This document shows, one piece after another, positions 32,040 through 42,769 of a stretch of 64,000 nt of DNA. The translations under genes were made by a program, and so were the position numbers. The stretch is taken from NCBI GenBank assembly GCA_033977485.1, contig CM066994.1, positions 48,137,155-48,201,154 of the forward strand. Reading direction: 5' to 3'. The DNA comes from Hydrangea macrophylla (Eukaryota > Streptophyta > Magnoliopsida > Cornales > Hydrangeaceae). The notes beneath the pieces are model-generated. The model saw nothing but the letters and a program-made list of their open reading frames with translations. It was not told where the DNA came from and made no database searches. The first letter of the stretch is position 1, and the number at the start of each line of letters is the position of its first letter.

Positions 32040-32953
32040 ACTATTGAAGTAGCTTTGGGATCTCAGCCTGTTTTAAAGACACCGTACAGGACGGCACCAG
32101 TAAAGCTCAAGGAGTTAAAAATCCAATTACAGGAGTTATTGGAAAAAGGAGTGTTTATTAGACCGAGTGTATCACCGTGGGGTGCACCAGTCTTATCTGT
32201 TAAAAAGAAAGATGGAACCATGAGGATGTGTATTGACAACCATGAACTAAATAAGCTGACTATCAAGAATAAATATCTGTTGCCCAGAATTGATGATTTA
32301 TTCGACCAACTTCAAGGAGCTCAGGTATTCGATCTCTAAAATTGACTTGCGATCGGGCTACCATCAGCTGAAAGTGAAGGATGAGGACATAGAGAAGACT
32401 ACATTTAGGACCCACTATGGTCACTATGAGTTTCTTGTTATGCCATTTGGGGTTACTAATGCACCGGCATCGTTAATGGATTTGATGAACCAGGTATTCA
32501 AAGATTACTTGGACGAGTTTGTAATTGTCTTCATTGATGACATTTTGATATATTCTAAAAGTGTAGAAAACCATGAAAGGCATCTTCGACTAATTTTGCA
32601 ACGATTCTGAGAGAAGAAGTTGTTTGGGAAGTTTGAAAAAATGTGAGTTCTGGTTAATCGAGATTGTATTTTTGGGCCATGTAATATCAAAAGAAGGTGT
32701 ATTAGTGGATCCACAAAAAATTGAAGTTGTAGCTACTCGGAATCTACCGACAAACATGTCAGAAGTAAGAAGTTTCTTAGGATTAGCTGGTTACTATCGA
32801 AGATTCTTGGAGAATTTCTCAAGAATTGCAACACTTATGACACGACTAATGCGGAAAGACGTACCATATGTGTGGAGTCCTGAGTGTGAAGAAAGCTTTC
32901 TGGAGTTAAAAACTCGATTAATGTCAGCACCGATCTTGACTATTGATTCCAGG
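32040..32953 (+). pseudogene. Chromovirus reverse transcriptase, truncated before RNase H
   Basis: The RT domain is readable in three frames: [18 protein letters not shown], then [31 protein letters not shown], the catalytic [10 protein letters not shown], then LGHVISKEGV and RSFLGLAGYYRRFLENFS. Frameshifts occur near 32335 and 32610. The frame stops at 32954, where an unrelated LTR-like sequence begins, so RNase H, integrase and any chromodomain are absent. The closest lineage by eye is Tekay/Reina chromovirus. Confidence 0.85.
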
Positions 32954-33690
32954 TGAAAAGTGCATATTTATAATGTATTACATAGTCTTTTATGCATACT
33001 TTTATCCTCAAGTCCCTAGATTTAGGTGCATTCTAATAAAAATGTTCTTTTTATTGTGTTAATGCTCAAACTTATGTTTGTGCATTTTTTTTATAGGTAT
33101 TAGAATGTATTTCAATGAAGTGGAGTTGAAGGAAAGTGATTCTGGTGGAGAGAACAATAGAAGCAGCTGAGATAACGCCATTTTTTACATTGAAGACTTC
33201 AGATTTAGAAGATTTCCCAAAAAAAAATATAAAATGTAGATCTTTGAGTTACGGTCGCGTGGCCACAAACCGGAGGTCAATCCATGGTCCGAGTGAAAAG
33301 ATATGGCCATTCTCCCATCAGTGCATAGCTGTCAAAATCAGAGAGGTTCAAGCCCTTGAAGAGAGTTCAATCAATTAAAACTTTTATCGATCGAACTAAG
33401 CTCGATCACTTGAGCTTTATTTTCCCTTAAAAGTTGCGTACAGTCTGCAGGAACCCTATAAATAAGTCATTTTGATGGCAGACGAAGGGAGCTCACTGTA
33501 CCCACCTTTCATCTCCAAAGTAACCCCAACCCTAAAAACTCCCATTATTTTTTATTACTTTCCACAACCGCCATCCTCTTTCTCAATCACACGAAACTTC
33601 TACTGCAAAAGGCTATCCGAAGATTTAGCATAAGCACGTGAATCATGATAAGGGGATGCTTTAAAAAAGTTAAAAACGAGTAGATCAATC
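32954..33690 (+). repeat. Gypsy LTR-like fragment of another element
   Basis: Starts TGAAAAGTGCATATTT exactly where the chromovirus RT breaks off. It has an LTR-like promoter with CCTATAAATAAG near 33452, and an ATCGATCGA motif near 33390 like those in the Athila LTR to the right. It is not similar overall to the Athila LTR at 40493-42123, so the two are not a pair. The right end is lost against the inverted Copia LTR. Confidence 0.45.
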
Positions 33691-33905
33691 AATAACATTG
33701 CTGCGAAAGAAGGTAAGAATGTATATTTCACTGTATATTAAATGTACAATAATAGAGGCCTCTATATAGGCAACCTAGACCCTAAACTAGGAAGGTAAAA
33801 GTACAATAGTACATATAGTACAACTCGTAAAAAGTACAGTGAATCTAGTCAACTTATATAATGAGATACAAATAAAAAATGTATCTCGATCTTAACATAG
33901 TACTC
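33690..33905 (-). repeat. Inverted copy of the Copia LTR
   Basis: The reverse complement matches 29557-29780: GAGTACTATGTTAAGATCGA, the TATATAGAGGCCTCTATT segment and TTCTTACCTTCTTTC occur in the same order. The TGTT start has decayed to TATT. No primer-binding site or polypurine tract adjoins it, suggesting a solo or truncated LTR. It marks the truncated 3' side of the Athila element. Confidence 0.7.
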
Positions 33906-34289
33906 TAATAGGGGATCCGGATGGAGATAAGGATAACGGAGTGTAATTGCGCATCGGACGTTCCTCTTGCGGCGGAGTACCCGGGGACCTTATGAATGGT
34001 CCAAATCCATGAAAGAGTTTATGTGGAAGGTACAACGGTGGAAATGGTGGATTCATAGTGATATTTCTGACAAAGGGAAACAAAAAGGAAACGAAGAAAA
34101 TAAATTAACTAGAGCAAAAGAAAGATCAAACAGGAAGAATTAAACAAAGCAAAACGAAAAGAAAAAGAAAGGAATGTGACCCAGAGTTAACCTCACTATT
34201 GGCCTGATATCCCCAGGTGCACTAGCAGGTAGAGGGCGTTGAAGTCGGAACAACAAATAACTCACGTGCACATAAATGTAGGGAACCAC
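33906..34289 (-). mobile_element. Athila 3' region, noncoding remnant
   Basis: Sequence between the inverted Copia LTR and the post-integrase frames. No 3' LTR matching 40493-42123 is present, so the Athila element is truncated here. Confidence 0.45.
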
Positions 34290-34816
34290 TTGGATGACCA
34301 GGAAGTCGTCAACATATGTGAATACAGTATTATGGCATTCTGGCACCACATCCTGTAAGTCCTCTTCTTCCCATGGCTCCCACATTGAGTCATTTTCCCA
34401 CTTTTCCATCTAGGCATCATCAACTTCCCATACAGCATATCCCTCTGGTTCTCCCTCCTCTTCAGGGAGTTCTATGTGCTCATATGGGTTGATCTGGAGG
34501 AGAGCAGGATCGTATGGGATGTATCCGTGGGTTAAGTCAACGACGTCTTCGGCTCCTGGCCCTTGGTATAGAGATAAGCAGAATGCTATTTCATCAGCAG
34601 TCCACGGTGGGTTCTGATATTCTGAATCAACCCATGACCCTATCGAGTGAACATCGTCATCTCTCATGTTGGACAGCCTGCAGAAGATAAAAATGGAATA
34701 GCAGATTATGATCAAGATCACACTCAAAAAGAAATAGATAAACAAAAGAACAAAACAAAACGAGAAACAGTAAAAGAAAAAGTACAACAACATTGTTAAA
34801 AACGTACTTGAGCGTT
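34290..34816 (-). pseudogene. Athila post-integrase open region, possibly spliced
   Basis: After integrase, minus frames encode an acidic protein of unknown family (DDDVHSIGSWVDSEY, EHIELPEEEGEPEG), broken by one TAG at 34410-34412. Its start lies just after an acceptor-like CTGCAG (34678-34683), and a donor-like CAA/GTACGT lies at 34807, so a 130-bp intron could join it to an upstream leader. Athila elements often carry an env-like gene in this place, but I see neither a signal peptide nor a clear membrane anchor in this part, so I do not call it env. Confidence 0.4.
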
Positions 34817-36133
34817 CTAGGTTGAGGTATAGTCGGGCTCATCCAGTTGGATGTGCTCGACCTCTAGTTGGAAATCTTCTAAGAACGGTTTTACCCTTTG
34901 GCCATTGACTTTGAAACTTCCGTCGTTCTTAGGATTAAATAACTCAACGGCCCTTTGTGAAAAGACATACTTGACTGTGAAGAGTCCTGTCCACCAAGAT
35001 CGGAGTTTTCCTGGGAAGAGATGAAGGCGTGAATCGTATAATAAAACTTGCTGCCCTGGCTCGAAAGATTTTTGAAAAATCGTTCTATCATGGCGAGCCT
35101 TCAACCTTTCCTTGTGAAGTTTGTCATTGTCATATGCATCTCGTCGGATTTCTTCCAGTTCCGCCAACTGGAGTTTTCGGAGATGACCTCCTTCTTCAAT
35201 ATCAAAATTTAATGAGCGTGTCGCCCAATATGCTTTGTGCTCAATTTCAATGGGGAGGTGACATGCCTTACCATACACTAGCCTATATGGGGACATTCCC
35301 AGATTTATCTTGTAGGCAGTACGGTACGCCCAAAGAGCATCAGTCAGTTTATAAGCCCAGTCTTTTCTGTTGAAACCAACCATCTTTTCTAATATATGCT
35401 TAATTTCACGGTTAGCCAACTCTGCCTACCCATTCGTTTGTGGGTGGTAGGCTAGAGCGATCTTGTGATTCACCCCGTATTTCTTGAGTAGTGATTCCAA
35501 AGGCCTATTGCAAAAGTGTTTGCCTTGGTCACTTATTAGGGCTTTTGGGGTTCCGAAACGCGATAAGATATTTTCCTTTAGAAAGGACATTACCATTTTA
35601 TGGTCATTGCGTCTCGTCAGTATCGCTTCTACCTATTTTGATATATATTCCACAGCAAGGAGTATATATTCACAGTTATTAGATTTAGGAAATAGGCCCA
35701 TGAAGTCTATGCCCCAACAATCGAATATTTCAATTGTGATGATGGGAGTTAAGGGCATCGAATTCCTTTTCGAAAGTGTACCAAGCTTTTGACATCGTTG
35801 GCACGATTTGCAAAAAGCGTAGGCATCTTTGAACATGGTGGGCCAATAGAAACCGCTGTGTAATACTTTGTGTGCGGTCTTTTGGGAGGCAAAATGGCCA
35901 CCGCAGGCTTCAGAATGACAAGAGGCTAAAATTACAATTATGTTTTCATTCGGAACGCAACGCCTGATGACCTGATCAGCACAGTACTTAAATAAGTAAG
36001 GGTCATCAAAAAAGAAATGGCGTGCGAACGAAAGAAACCGTTTCTTGTCCTGATTTGACCAATGGCTCGGGGTCTCTCCTGTAACAAGGTAATTTATTAT
36101 ATCTGCGTACCAAGGCAAATTGGAGACAGCCAT
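34817..36133 (-). pseudogene. Athila integrase
   Basis: Follows RT-RNase H in the element's direction. The zinc-binding HHCC region is readable (HSEACGGHF then CKSCQRCQ), with the first catalytic Asp in CWGIDFMG. The middle of the core, including the DNG block, is in broken frames (35420-35632), and the core resumes at [15 protein letters not shown], continuing through WAYRTAYK and a C-terminal GPFTVK-like segment to 34817. At least two stops. Confidence 0.85.
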
Positions 36134-36136
36134 CAG

Positions 36137-38400
36137 TTACTCGTCTGGGAATTCATCTTTTATAGGTACAGGCTCAGTGTTGTCAGTGAATGTCAACCGA
36201 GATAAATGGTCGGCGACCACATTCTCTACTCCCTTTTTATCCTTGATAGTGATATCAAATTCCTGGAGTAGGAATATCCAGCGGATAAGCCTCTGTTTCG
36301 CATCTTTCTTAGATAGCAGGTACTTGAGGGCCGAGTGGTCTGTAAAACAAACTATTAGGGACCCTATTAGATAAGACCTGAATTTGTCTAGAGCGAATAC
36401 TATTGCCAGTAACTCTTTCTCAGTATTCGTATAATTCATTTGAGTTTCGGTAAGTGTTCGACTGGCATAGTAGATTACATAAGGTTTGTTGTCCTTCCTC
36501 TGTCCTAGAACTACGCCAATGGCATAGTCGCTAGCATTGCACACTAACTCAAACGGCAAACTCCAATCGGGTGCCTGTATTATCGGTGCAGAGGTAAGGT
36601 GTTCTTTTAGTGCATCAAAAGATATTTGACAGTTTTTCGACCATTCAAAAGGTGCGTCTTTGACTAGGAGTTGGCACAGTAGTCGGGAGATTGCACTAAA
36701 ATTTTGGATAAAGCGTCGATAGAATCCAGCATGTCCCAGAAAAGATCGGATGTCTCGGACTGTACGAGGGACAGGCAGATTTGAAATTATATCGATTTTT
36801 GCTTTATCGACTTGGATACCCTTATCAGATATAATGTGGCCGAGGACAATTCCCTTGGTCACCATAAAGTGACACTTTTCCCAGTTTAGTACTAAGTGTT
36901 TGTCCTTGCATCTCGCTAACACATTCTCAAGGTTTTCCAGACAGTTATCAAAACTATGGCCAAACACTGAGAAGTCATCCATAAAGACCTTGAGTGTCTG
37001 TTCAACCGTATCACTGAATATGCTTAACATGCACCGCTGAAAGGTGGCAGGTGCATTGCATAAGTCGAAGGGCATATGGCGGTAGGCGAATGTACCGAAC
37101 GGACAAGTAAAAGTCGTCTTCCCGTAATCTTCAAGAGCTATTTCGATTTGGTTATAACCACTATATCCATCCAAGAAGCAATAAAATTTATGACCCGCCA
37201 CTCTTTCTAACATTTGATCCATGAATGGCAATGGAAAGTGGTCTTTCCGGGTCACAGTATTTAACTTTCGGTAATCAATACACATCCGCCATCCAGTGGG
37301 GATGCGTGTTGGTACTAACTTGCCGTCTTTGTTTGGGATAACTATTATACCAGCCTTTTTGGGCACCACTTGGGTTGGACTAACCCAAGAGCTGTTAGAG
37401 ATAGGATATATTATCCCAATGTCCAGAAGTTTTAAGACTTCCTTTTTTACTACTTCTTGCATATTGGGATTCAGACGCCTCTGCATTTGTCGCGAAGGTT
37501 TAGCGTCTTCCTCCAGATATATCTTATGGGTACAAATAGATGGGCTTATACCCTTTAGGTCGGCAATAGTCCATCCCAATGCTCCCTTGTGCAGTTTGAG
37601 CATTTGAATCAACTTATCCTCTTGTTTAGAATTCAATGTAGATGAGATTATCACAGGATAAGTCTTCTCAGTCCCTAGAAAAGCGTATTTGAGCTCTTTT
37701 GGAAGCTCCTTTAATTCCAAATCAGGAAACTGAAAGTTCGAAGGCATAGTTAACTTCGTTTTCGGAGGCAAGGGTTCATATGGTGTGACCCACATGCATT
37801 CATCTCTATATTCCTCTTTAGTTTCCATCATGAGGCAGGCATGATTTAGGGTAGCGTCCAATCGGGTATAATTGTTAGGTTGATAAGTAGCGTCGAATTG
37901 TGACACAACTACCTCCAAAGGATCTTTGTATTCTACAAGGTCAGCCTTTTCTTCGATGATTGTTTCGATGAAGTTAACTTCTTCTTCGTCCTCGTATTCT
38001 TCGGGTCGGGGATTTGAAAAAATCTTGACATTTAAAGTCATGTTCCCGAATACGATGGTCATGATACCACTCCTTATTTTGATTGTGGCATCAATGGTGT
38101 TGAGGAATGGACGTCCAAAAATCACCGGGATTTGTGAACATGGATTAGACACAGGTTCGGTGTCCAGAATCACAAAATTGACCGGAAAGACAAATGTATC
38201 TATCTGTACCAGAACATCCTCCAGTATTCCTCTAGGATATTTGACTGACCTATCTGCCAATTACAATGCAACTCTGGTAGGTTTGAGTTCACCCAACCCT
38301 AGTTGTTTATATACTGAATAAGGCACCAAGTTTACGCTAGCTCCTAAATCAAGGAGTGCGTTGTCTATCCTTTGATTCCCAATTCTGCACGAGATAGTTG
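36137..38400 (-). pseudogene. Athila protease, reverse transcriptase and RNase H
   Basis: A 707-codon frame with its upstream protease. The protease site, DLGASVNLVPYSVY, lies about 38310-38350 in the same reading but is cut off by a TAA at about 38261. The RT shows [23 protein letters not shown], the catalytic FMDDFSVFG and [12 protein letters not shown]. RNase H has [26 protein letters not shown] and TDHSALKYL. The frame ends in DEFPDE and a TAA where relatives run on into integrase. It is the best preserved coding stretch of the element. Confidence 0.92.
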
Positions 38401-40363
38401 GGGTGCCAGGGTGTCTTTAAGCTTTGGAGGCAACTCATTTTGAATGATTGCGCTTGTTTGGCAAGCGACATAGGTATGTTTCTTCATACTTTGCCTCCTA
38501 TTGACCGTGCATAAGTCCTTTAGATACTTAGCGTAGGCTGGCACTTGTTTGATTGCATCAAGGAGCGGGAGATTAATTTTAACTTGTTTGAACAACTCCA
38601 AGAACTCCTGATTCTTTGCCTCGTGTTGGGGCTTCTTGAGCCTTTAAGGGTAAGGCGCGGGGAAAGGGCATTTAGGTAATTCATCCTTGATGGGCTCCTT
38701 TCCAGGCCTTCTCTCAACTTTTACTTCTTTAGGAGCATCCTCGTTTGATTCTAATGATTTGTCATTAGTGGACAACTCCTCTTCTTGAGTAGATGGTTTG
38801 TTTTTAGTTACCACTTCTTCCTCTTCATACTCCACGGGAGTAGAATGAGGCATGTTTTTCCCTATGACTTTGCCGCTTCTCAAAGTTGTCACGACTTTTG
38901 CATGTTCATGATTAGGGGGGCCATTGTTGTATCCCTTAGGGTTTTGAAGTGGTTGAGCAGGAAACGTTCCACTCGACCCCTCTTGACGTGCATCCATTCT
39001 CTCTAATGTCGCAGACATTTTACTCATCATTTGAATTAGCTGTTGTGTTAAATTCGCGTTAGAGAGTGGTTCTTCCTCTTGCACCTTTTTGTGAGATGGC
39101 ACGTAAACATTTGGCTGTTGATTATTAGAGGGTTGATCATTGTTGTAGTTATTTGCTCTATTTTGATGGAATGGCTGGGACTGCCTGTTGTATTGCCCTT
39201 GATATTGATTATTGTTATTGTAGGGCTGTTGTTGTTGATATTGGTTTTGGGTCCCAGCATTGTTTTTCCAATCAAACCCGGGGTGATTCCATCTATTGTT
39301 ATTATTTGGTGAATTATAATTGTTGTGGGAATTCCCCGCCCCCCTATACCCTTGCATGGCATTCATTTCCATGGGGGGTTGTTCTTGAAAATACAGCACA
39401 TTCGGACAGTATTGAGTAGTGTGTCCCAGCATGTTGCATGTGTCGCATAGAACTCTCTCCTTTCATTCCCAATTCTTCCACTTTCTTTGCTAGTTCTTCA
39501 TACTTATTCATCAGATGATCCTCACTTTTTAGTTGATATAAACTTTTCTCTTCTACACAAGATATCTGTGAGCGTGGAACATCGTCTGGATTTGACCACT
39601 CATGGGCGTGCTCAGCTAACCACTCGAAATGAGCTTCAGCTTCTTCCGTGTTTTTACGAATAAATGGCCCTGAACTCATGGTCTCGACCAGTTTCTTAGT
39701 TTCACCATTTAATCCTTCATAAAAGTAGCTGATGGTTCGCCATTTCTCGTACCCGTGATGTGGGCATGAGAGTAGCAAATCCTTGAAACGTTCCCAAGTT
39801 TGGGTGAATGTTTTATTGCTCTTTTGTTTGTAAGAATTTATTTGTCGTTTAAGCTCAGTGGTCATGCGAGTTGGGAAGAATTTCTTCAGGAAAGCAGTGT
39901 TCATCGCATGCCAGGTGTAGATGGAGTTTGGCTTCAAGGTGAGTAACCACGCTTTTGCTTTATCCTTCAGAGTGAAAGGAAATAACATTAAATGTGTCAC
40001 GTCTACAGGACAGTTCTGTGAGAAAGTTTTACAAACATCCTCAAAGTCCTTGACATGTAGATACGCTTTCTCGCTCTCCATTCCATGAAAGGTAGGAAGG
40101 AGTTGAATCATTCCATTGCGAAATTGAAATTCGCCTGCATGGGGTGGAATGAGGATACAAGAAGGCGTGGGCGCGTGTTCAGGTGTCATGAGATTGCACA
40201 AAGGACGCAGTGAATCGTCGATTGGTACGACCACATTATCACCGTTTTTACTTTGATTATCAGCCATTGAATCGATCGGTGTAACTATGGGGTTAATAGA
40301 ACTAGATGAATTGGATGAATAGAATGGGTTTCCGTAAATTCCTTCGATGGAATTATCGGACAT
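38401..40363 (-). pseudogene. Athila gag
   Basis: Starts at ATG 40363 and shows the retrotransposon gag domain (GMESEKAYLHVKDFEDV, LKDKAKAWLLTL, FLKKFFPTRMTTELKRQI). After a frameshift near 39430 comes a CCHC knuckle CDTCNMLGHTTQYC, a long Asn/Gln-rich linker (39090-39330), and an acidic segment before protease. Frames also shift near 38640. The Asn/Gln-rich linker is normal for this lineage. Confidence 0.88.
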
Positions 40364-40468
40364 AAAGGGAAAGACCCTAAGTAGTTTTTAATCTAAAGAA
40401 CGAAAGAAAAAGAAAAACAGAAAGAGATAAGGATAGATTGAGGTAATCGAAGCGTTAGCTTGTCGCCT

Positions 40469-40486
40469 TCCCAGGCAACGGCGCCA
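40469..40486 (-). other. Athila primer-binding site (tRNA-Asp type)
   Basis: On minus TGGCGCCGTTGCCTGGGA, one base from the usual Athila site TGGCGCCGTTGCCGGGGA. It lies six bases from the proposed LTR end. Confidence 0.85.
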
Positions 40487-41154
40487 AAAACTTGACACGA
40501 GAATTATTCTTCTGTACGCTTGTGTGCTATACCCAAGTGTAAGTAATCGTGCAAGTAGTAACTGGTTAAGACCAGGTCGATCCCACAGGGAAGGTGTTAA
40601 ACTAATTACTCAAATTAATCTCAAACAAGAAAATAAAAATCAATATTTTAGAGGAGTGTAGAACACTAAGTTCCACAGATTATCAAATACTAAAGATAAA
40701 ACAATTAAACTAGATTAAAATCCTAACTAATTAATTAAAGCGATGATTTAAAACGTGTTTGTATTAATAAAAGGGAATATTGGGATTACACGAATCCACC
40801 GCGACCTAGCCATCTCCCATGCAGTTATGTTGAAGCTCAACGGAGCACATTCTCTATAGTATTCTGTATTTCTCTTAGGATAAAGAATCTATAGTCCTTT
40901 CATGACCAGGACTACATCATCACAATTAAGTTTGAAATACACAAAAGCAGTTTAAAACAATAGTTTAGACTCTCACCTACAATGGTGTTAGCATTGAGGG
41001 TGGTTTGCAAAATATATTGAAGAAAAATGCCTCAAGGCTTAAAGTTCACAGACTGTTTTGACAAACCGAGTGTTTGGGGACAATTTGATAACAAATCAGT
41101 AAAGCAGAAAGTCTAGGAATACTGCATAGAATGTCCTCAAGAATCAGAAGGTTC

Positions 41155-41275
41155 GATCGATCGACGCGCTTTCGATCGATCGAATGTCTTCATCTCTCGA
41201 TCGATCGAACTGACTTCGATCGCTCGACTGTATCTCTGTTTCGATCGATCGAACATATTCGATCGATCGAACACA
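41155..41275. repeat. TCGATCGATCGA palindrome array 1 (Athila LTR)
   Basis: Six to seven blocks of TCGATCGATCGA or one-base variants separated by 10-20 bp spacers. Each block is self-complementary. Confidence 0.85.
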
Positions 41276-41757
41276 GGAATTATTCTGCTGCATGACAGAG
41301 GCCTGAGATCACAGTTTCATCGTGATCTCCCAACCTGGGGACTACTCAGACATGGTCTAGAGTGTCTCAGATGTGTTTTTGACGTAAAGTTCCATTAAAG
41401 GTGTGTTTGGTTGTGATTTTTGCATAAAATCTATAAAAACTAATAGTTTAACTCTAACTAACATGCAAGACTATGGAATAACAAGTTATACTACTATAAA
41501 CTAAGTGCATAACATAAATAAAGTAACCTGGATACGAAAACTTGTATTGAACTAGGAGGAATCCGAACCAAACAATGTATAACCTTGATTAAAACCTACA
41601 AAAATAACAAAGTAAAGCTCTCTACTCTCTATAAACTGATGAAAATGAAAGTGGGCATCCTTATGGATGTATACAATACGAGTATAAATACTGAAAACCT
41701 AATGCTAGGGTTAAAATCCCGCTTCTGCTGCGTGCGCGTAAAATCTGATAAAAGCCA

Positions 41758-41875
41758 TGTTCGATCGATCGAACATCTTTTGATCGATCGAACCTCTGGG
41801 GTCTTCGAGCGCTTGAGCTTCTTTCGATCGATCGAACCTTCAATCGATCGAATGGTTTTCAATCGATCGAGGTTC
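41758..41875. repeat. TCGATCGATCGA palindrome array 2 (Athila LTR)
   Basis: Five blocks of the same motif, some altered to TTGATCGATCGA or CAATCGATCGA, as C-to-T change would give. Confidence 0.85.
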
Positions 41876-42123
41876 ACTTTTCATCCTTTACTTGTCTTCA
41901 TTAAAATTCAGCACTCCCTTTTATCTTTCTCATCCAATTCTTCACACAACAACAGTAATCTGCACAAACTACAGCTAAAACAAACAACTTATCATAGTTT
42001 AATCAAATTATGTACAAACTAGCATTGTAATTCAAATTGCAGATAAATGAAGGAATTGTGAAATAATTTAATACATTTTCTTCTTTTAGCGCGGTTGTAT
42101 TTTACAAATACCCCCGCTTGTCA

Positions 42124-42752
42124 GAGAGCAGATACTCCCGCATCGAAAAACTGGCGTTCGCCCTTATCACCTCGGCCCGAAGGCTCCGCCCGTACTTTCA
42201 GGCCCATGTCATTGTGGTCCTCACAGATCAACCTCTCTGCAGAATCCTCAGTCGTCTGGACACATCCGGGAGGCTCGTCAAGTGGGCCTTGGAGTTGGAA
42301 GAGTTTGAAGTGATCTACCGACCCGGACAGCCATCAAGGGACAAGCCATGGCAGACTTCCTGGTTGAGTTCACGTATCTCGAGGACCCGGTTGAAGAGTC
42401 TGAGCCACCGGGCTTACCGCCCGGGTTACACTCTGATATCCCTACCTGGGTACTGCGTGTGGACGGTTCATCCAATCAGCAGGACAGTGGGGCAGGAGTC
42501 ATCTTAACCACCCCCGACGGCATCCAGCTCGAATACGCATTGAGATTTGGGTTCCGTGCCTCCAACAACGAGGCCGAATATGAAGCCTTACTGGTCAGAC
42601 TGCAATTGGCCATTTCAATAAGTGCACAACAGGTCCAAGGATACAATGATTCCCAGCTCATGGTCAACCAGGTTAACCAAGAGTACGAAGCTCGGGAAGA
42701 CAACATGGTAGCCTACTTGGCTCTTGTCCGAGCGGTTTCCAAGAAGCTCTGA
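42124..42752 (+). pseudogene. Tat element 1: RNase H and second (archaeal-type) RNase H
   Basis: Begins abruptly inside RNase H (SRYSRIEKLAFALITSARRL, VLTDQPLCRIL), directly against the Athila LTR; gag, protease and RT are missing. A frameshift near 42340 leads into ADFLVEFTYLEDP and then the second RNase H typical of Tat elements: WVLRVDGSSNQQDSGAGVIL, SNNEAEYEALL, DSQLMVNQVNQEY. Homologous to 59032-59690 of element 2. Confidence 0.9.
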
Positions 42753-42769
42753 GGATTCTCCATCATGTA

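Larger units (their letters stand above)
40493..42123 (-). repeat. Athila 5' LTR, 1631 bp
   Basis: On minus it runs TGACAAGC (42123) to CGTGTCA (40493), with perfect 5-base inverted tips TGACA/TGTCA, and the primer-binding site follows. It includes palindromic ATCGATCGAT arrays and a possible TATA near ATTTATACTCG. The outer edge abuts the Tat element 1 RNase H frame. Confidence 0.75.

Noticed and set aside
36120..39419. Plus-strand open frames across the Athila gag-pol
   Set aside because: Opposite-strand shadows of well-supported minus-strand gag and RT; no domains.
32954..42123. The LTR-like sequence at 32954-33690 as 3' LTR of the Athila element
   Set aside because: Its start (TGAAAAGTGC) and body do not match the Athila 5' LTR at 40493-42123, and its promoter reads in the opposite direction.
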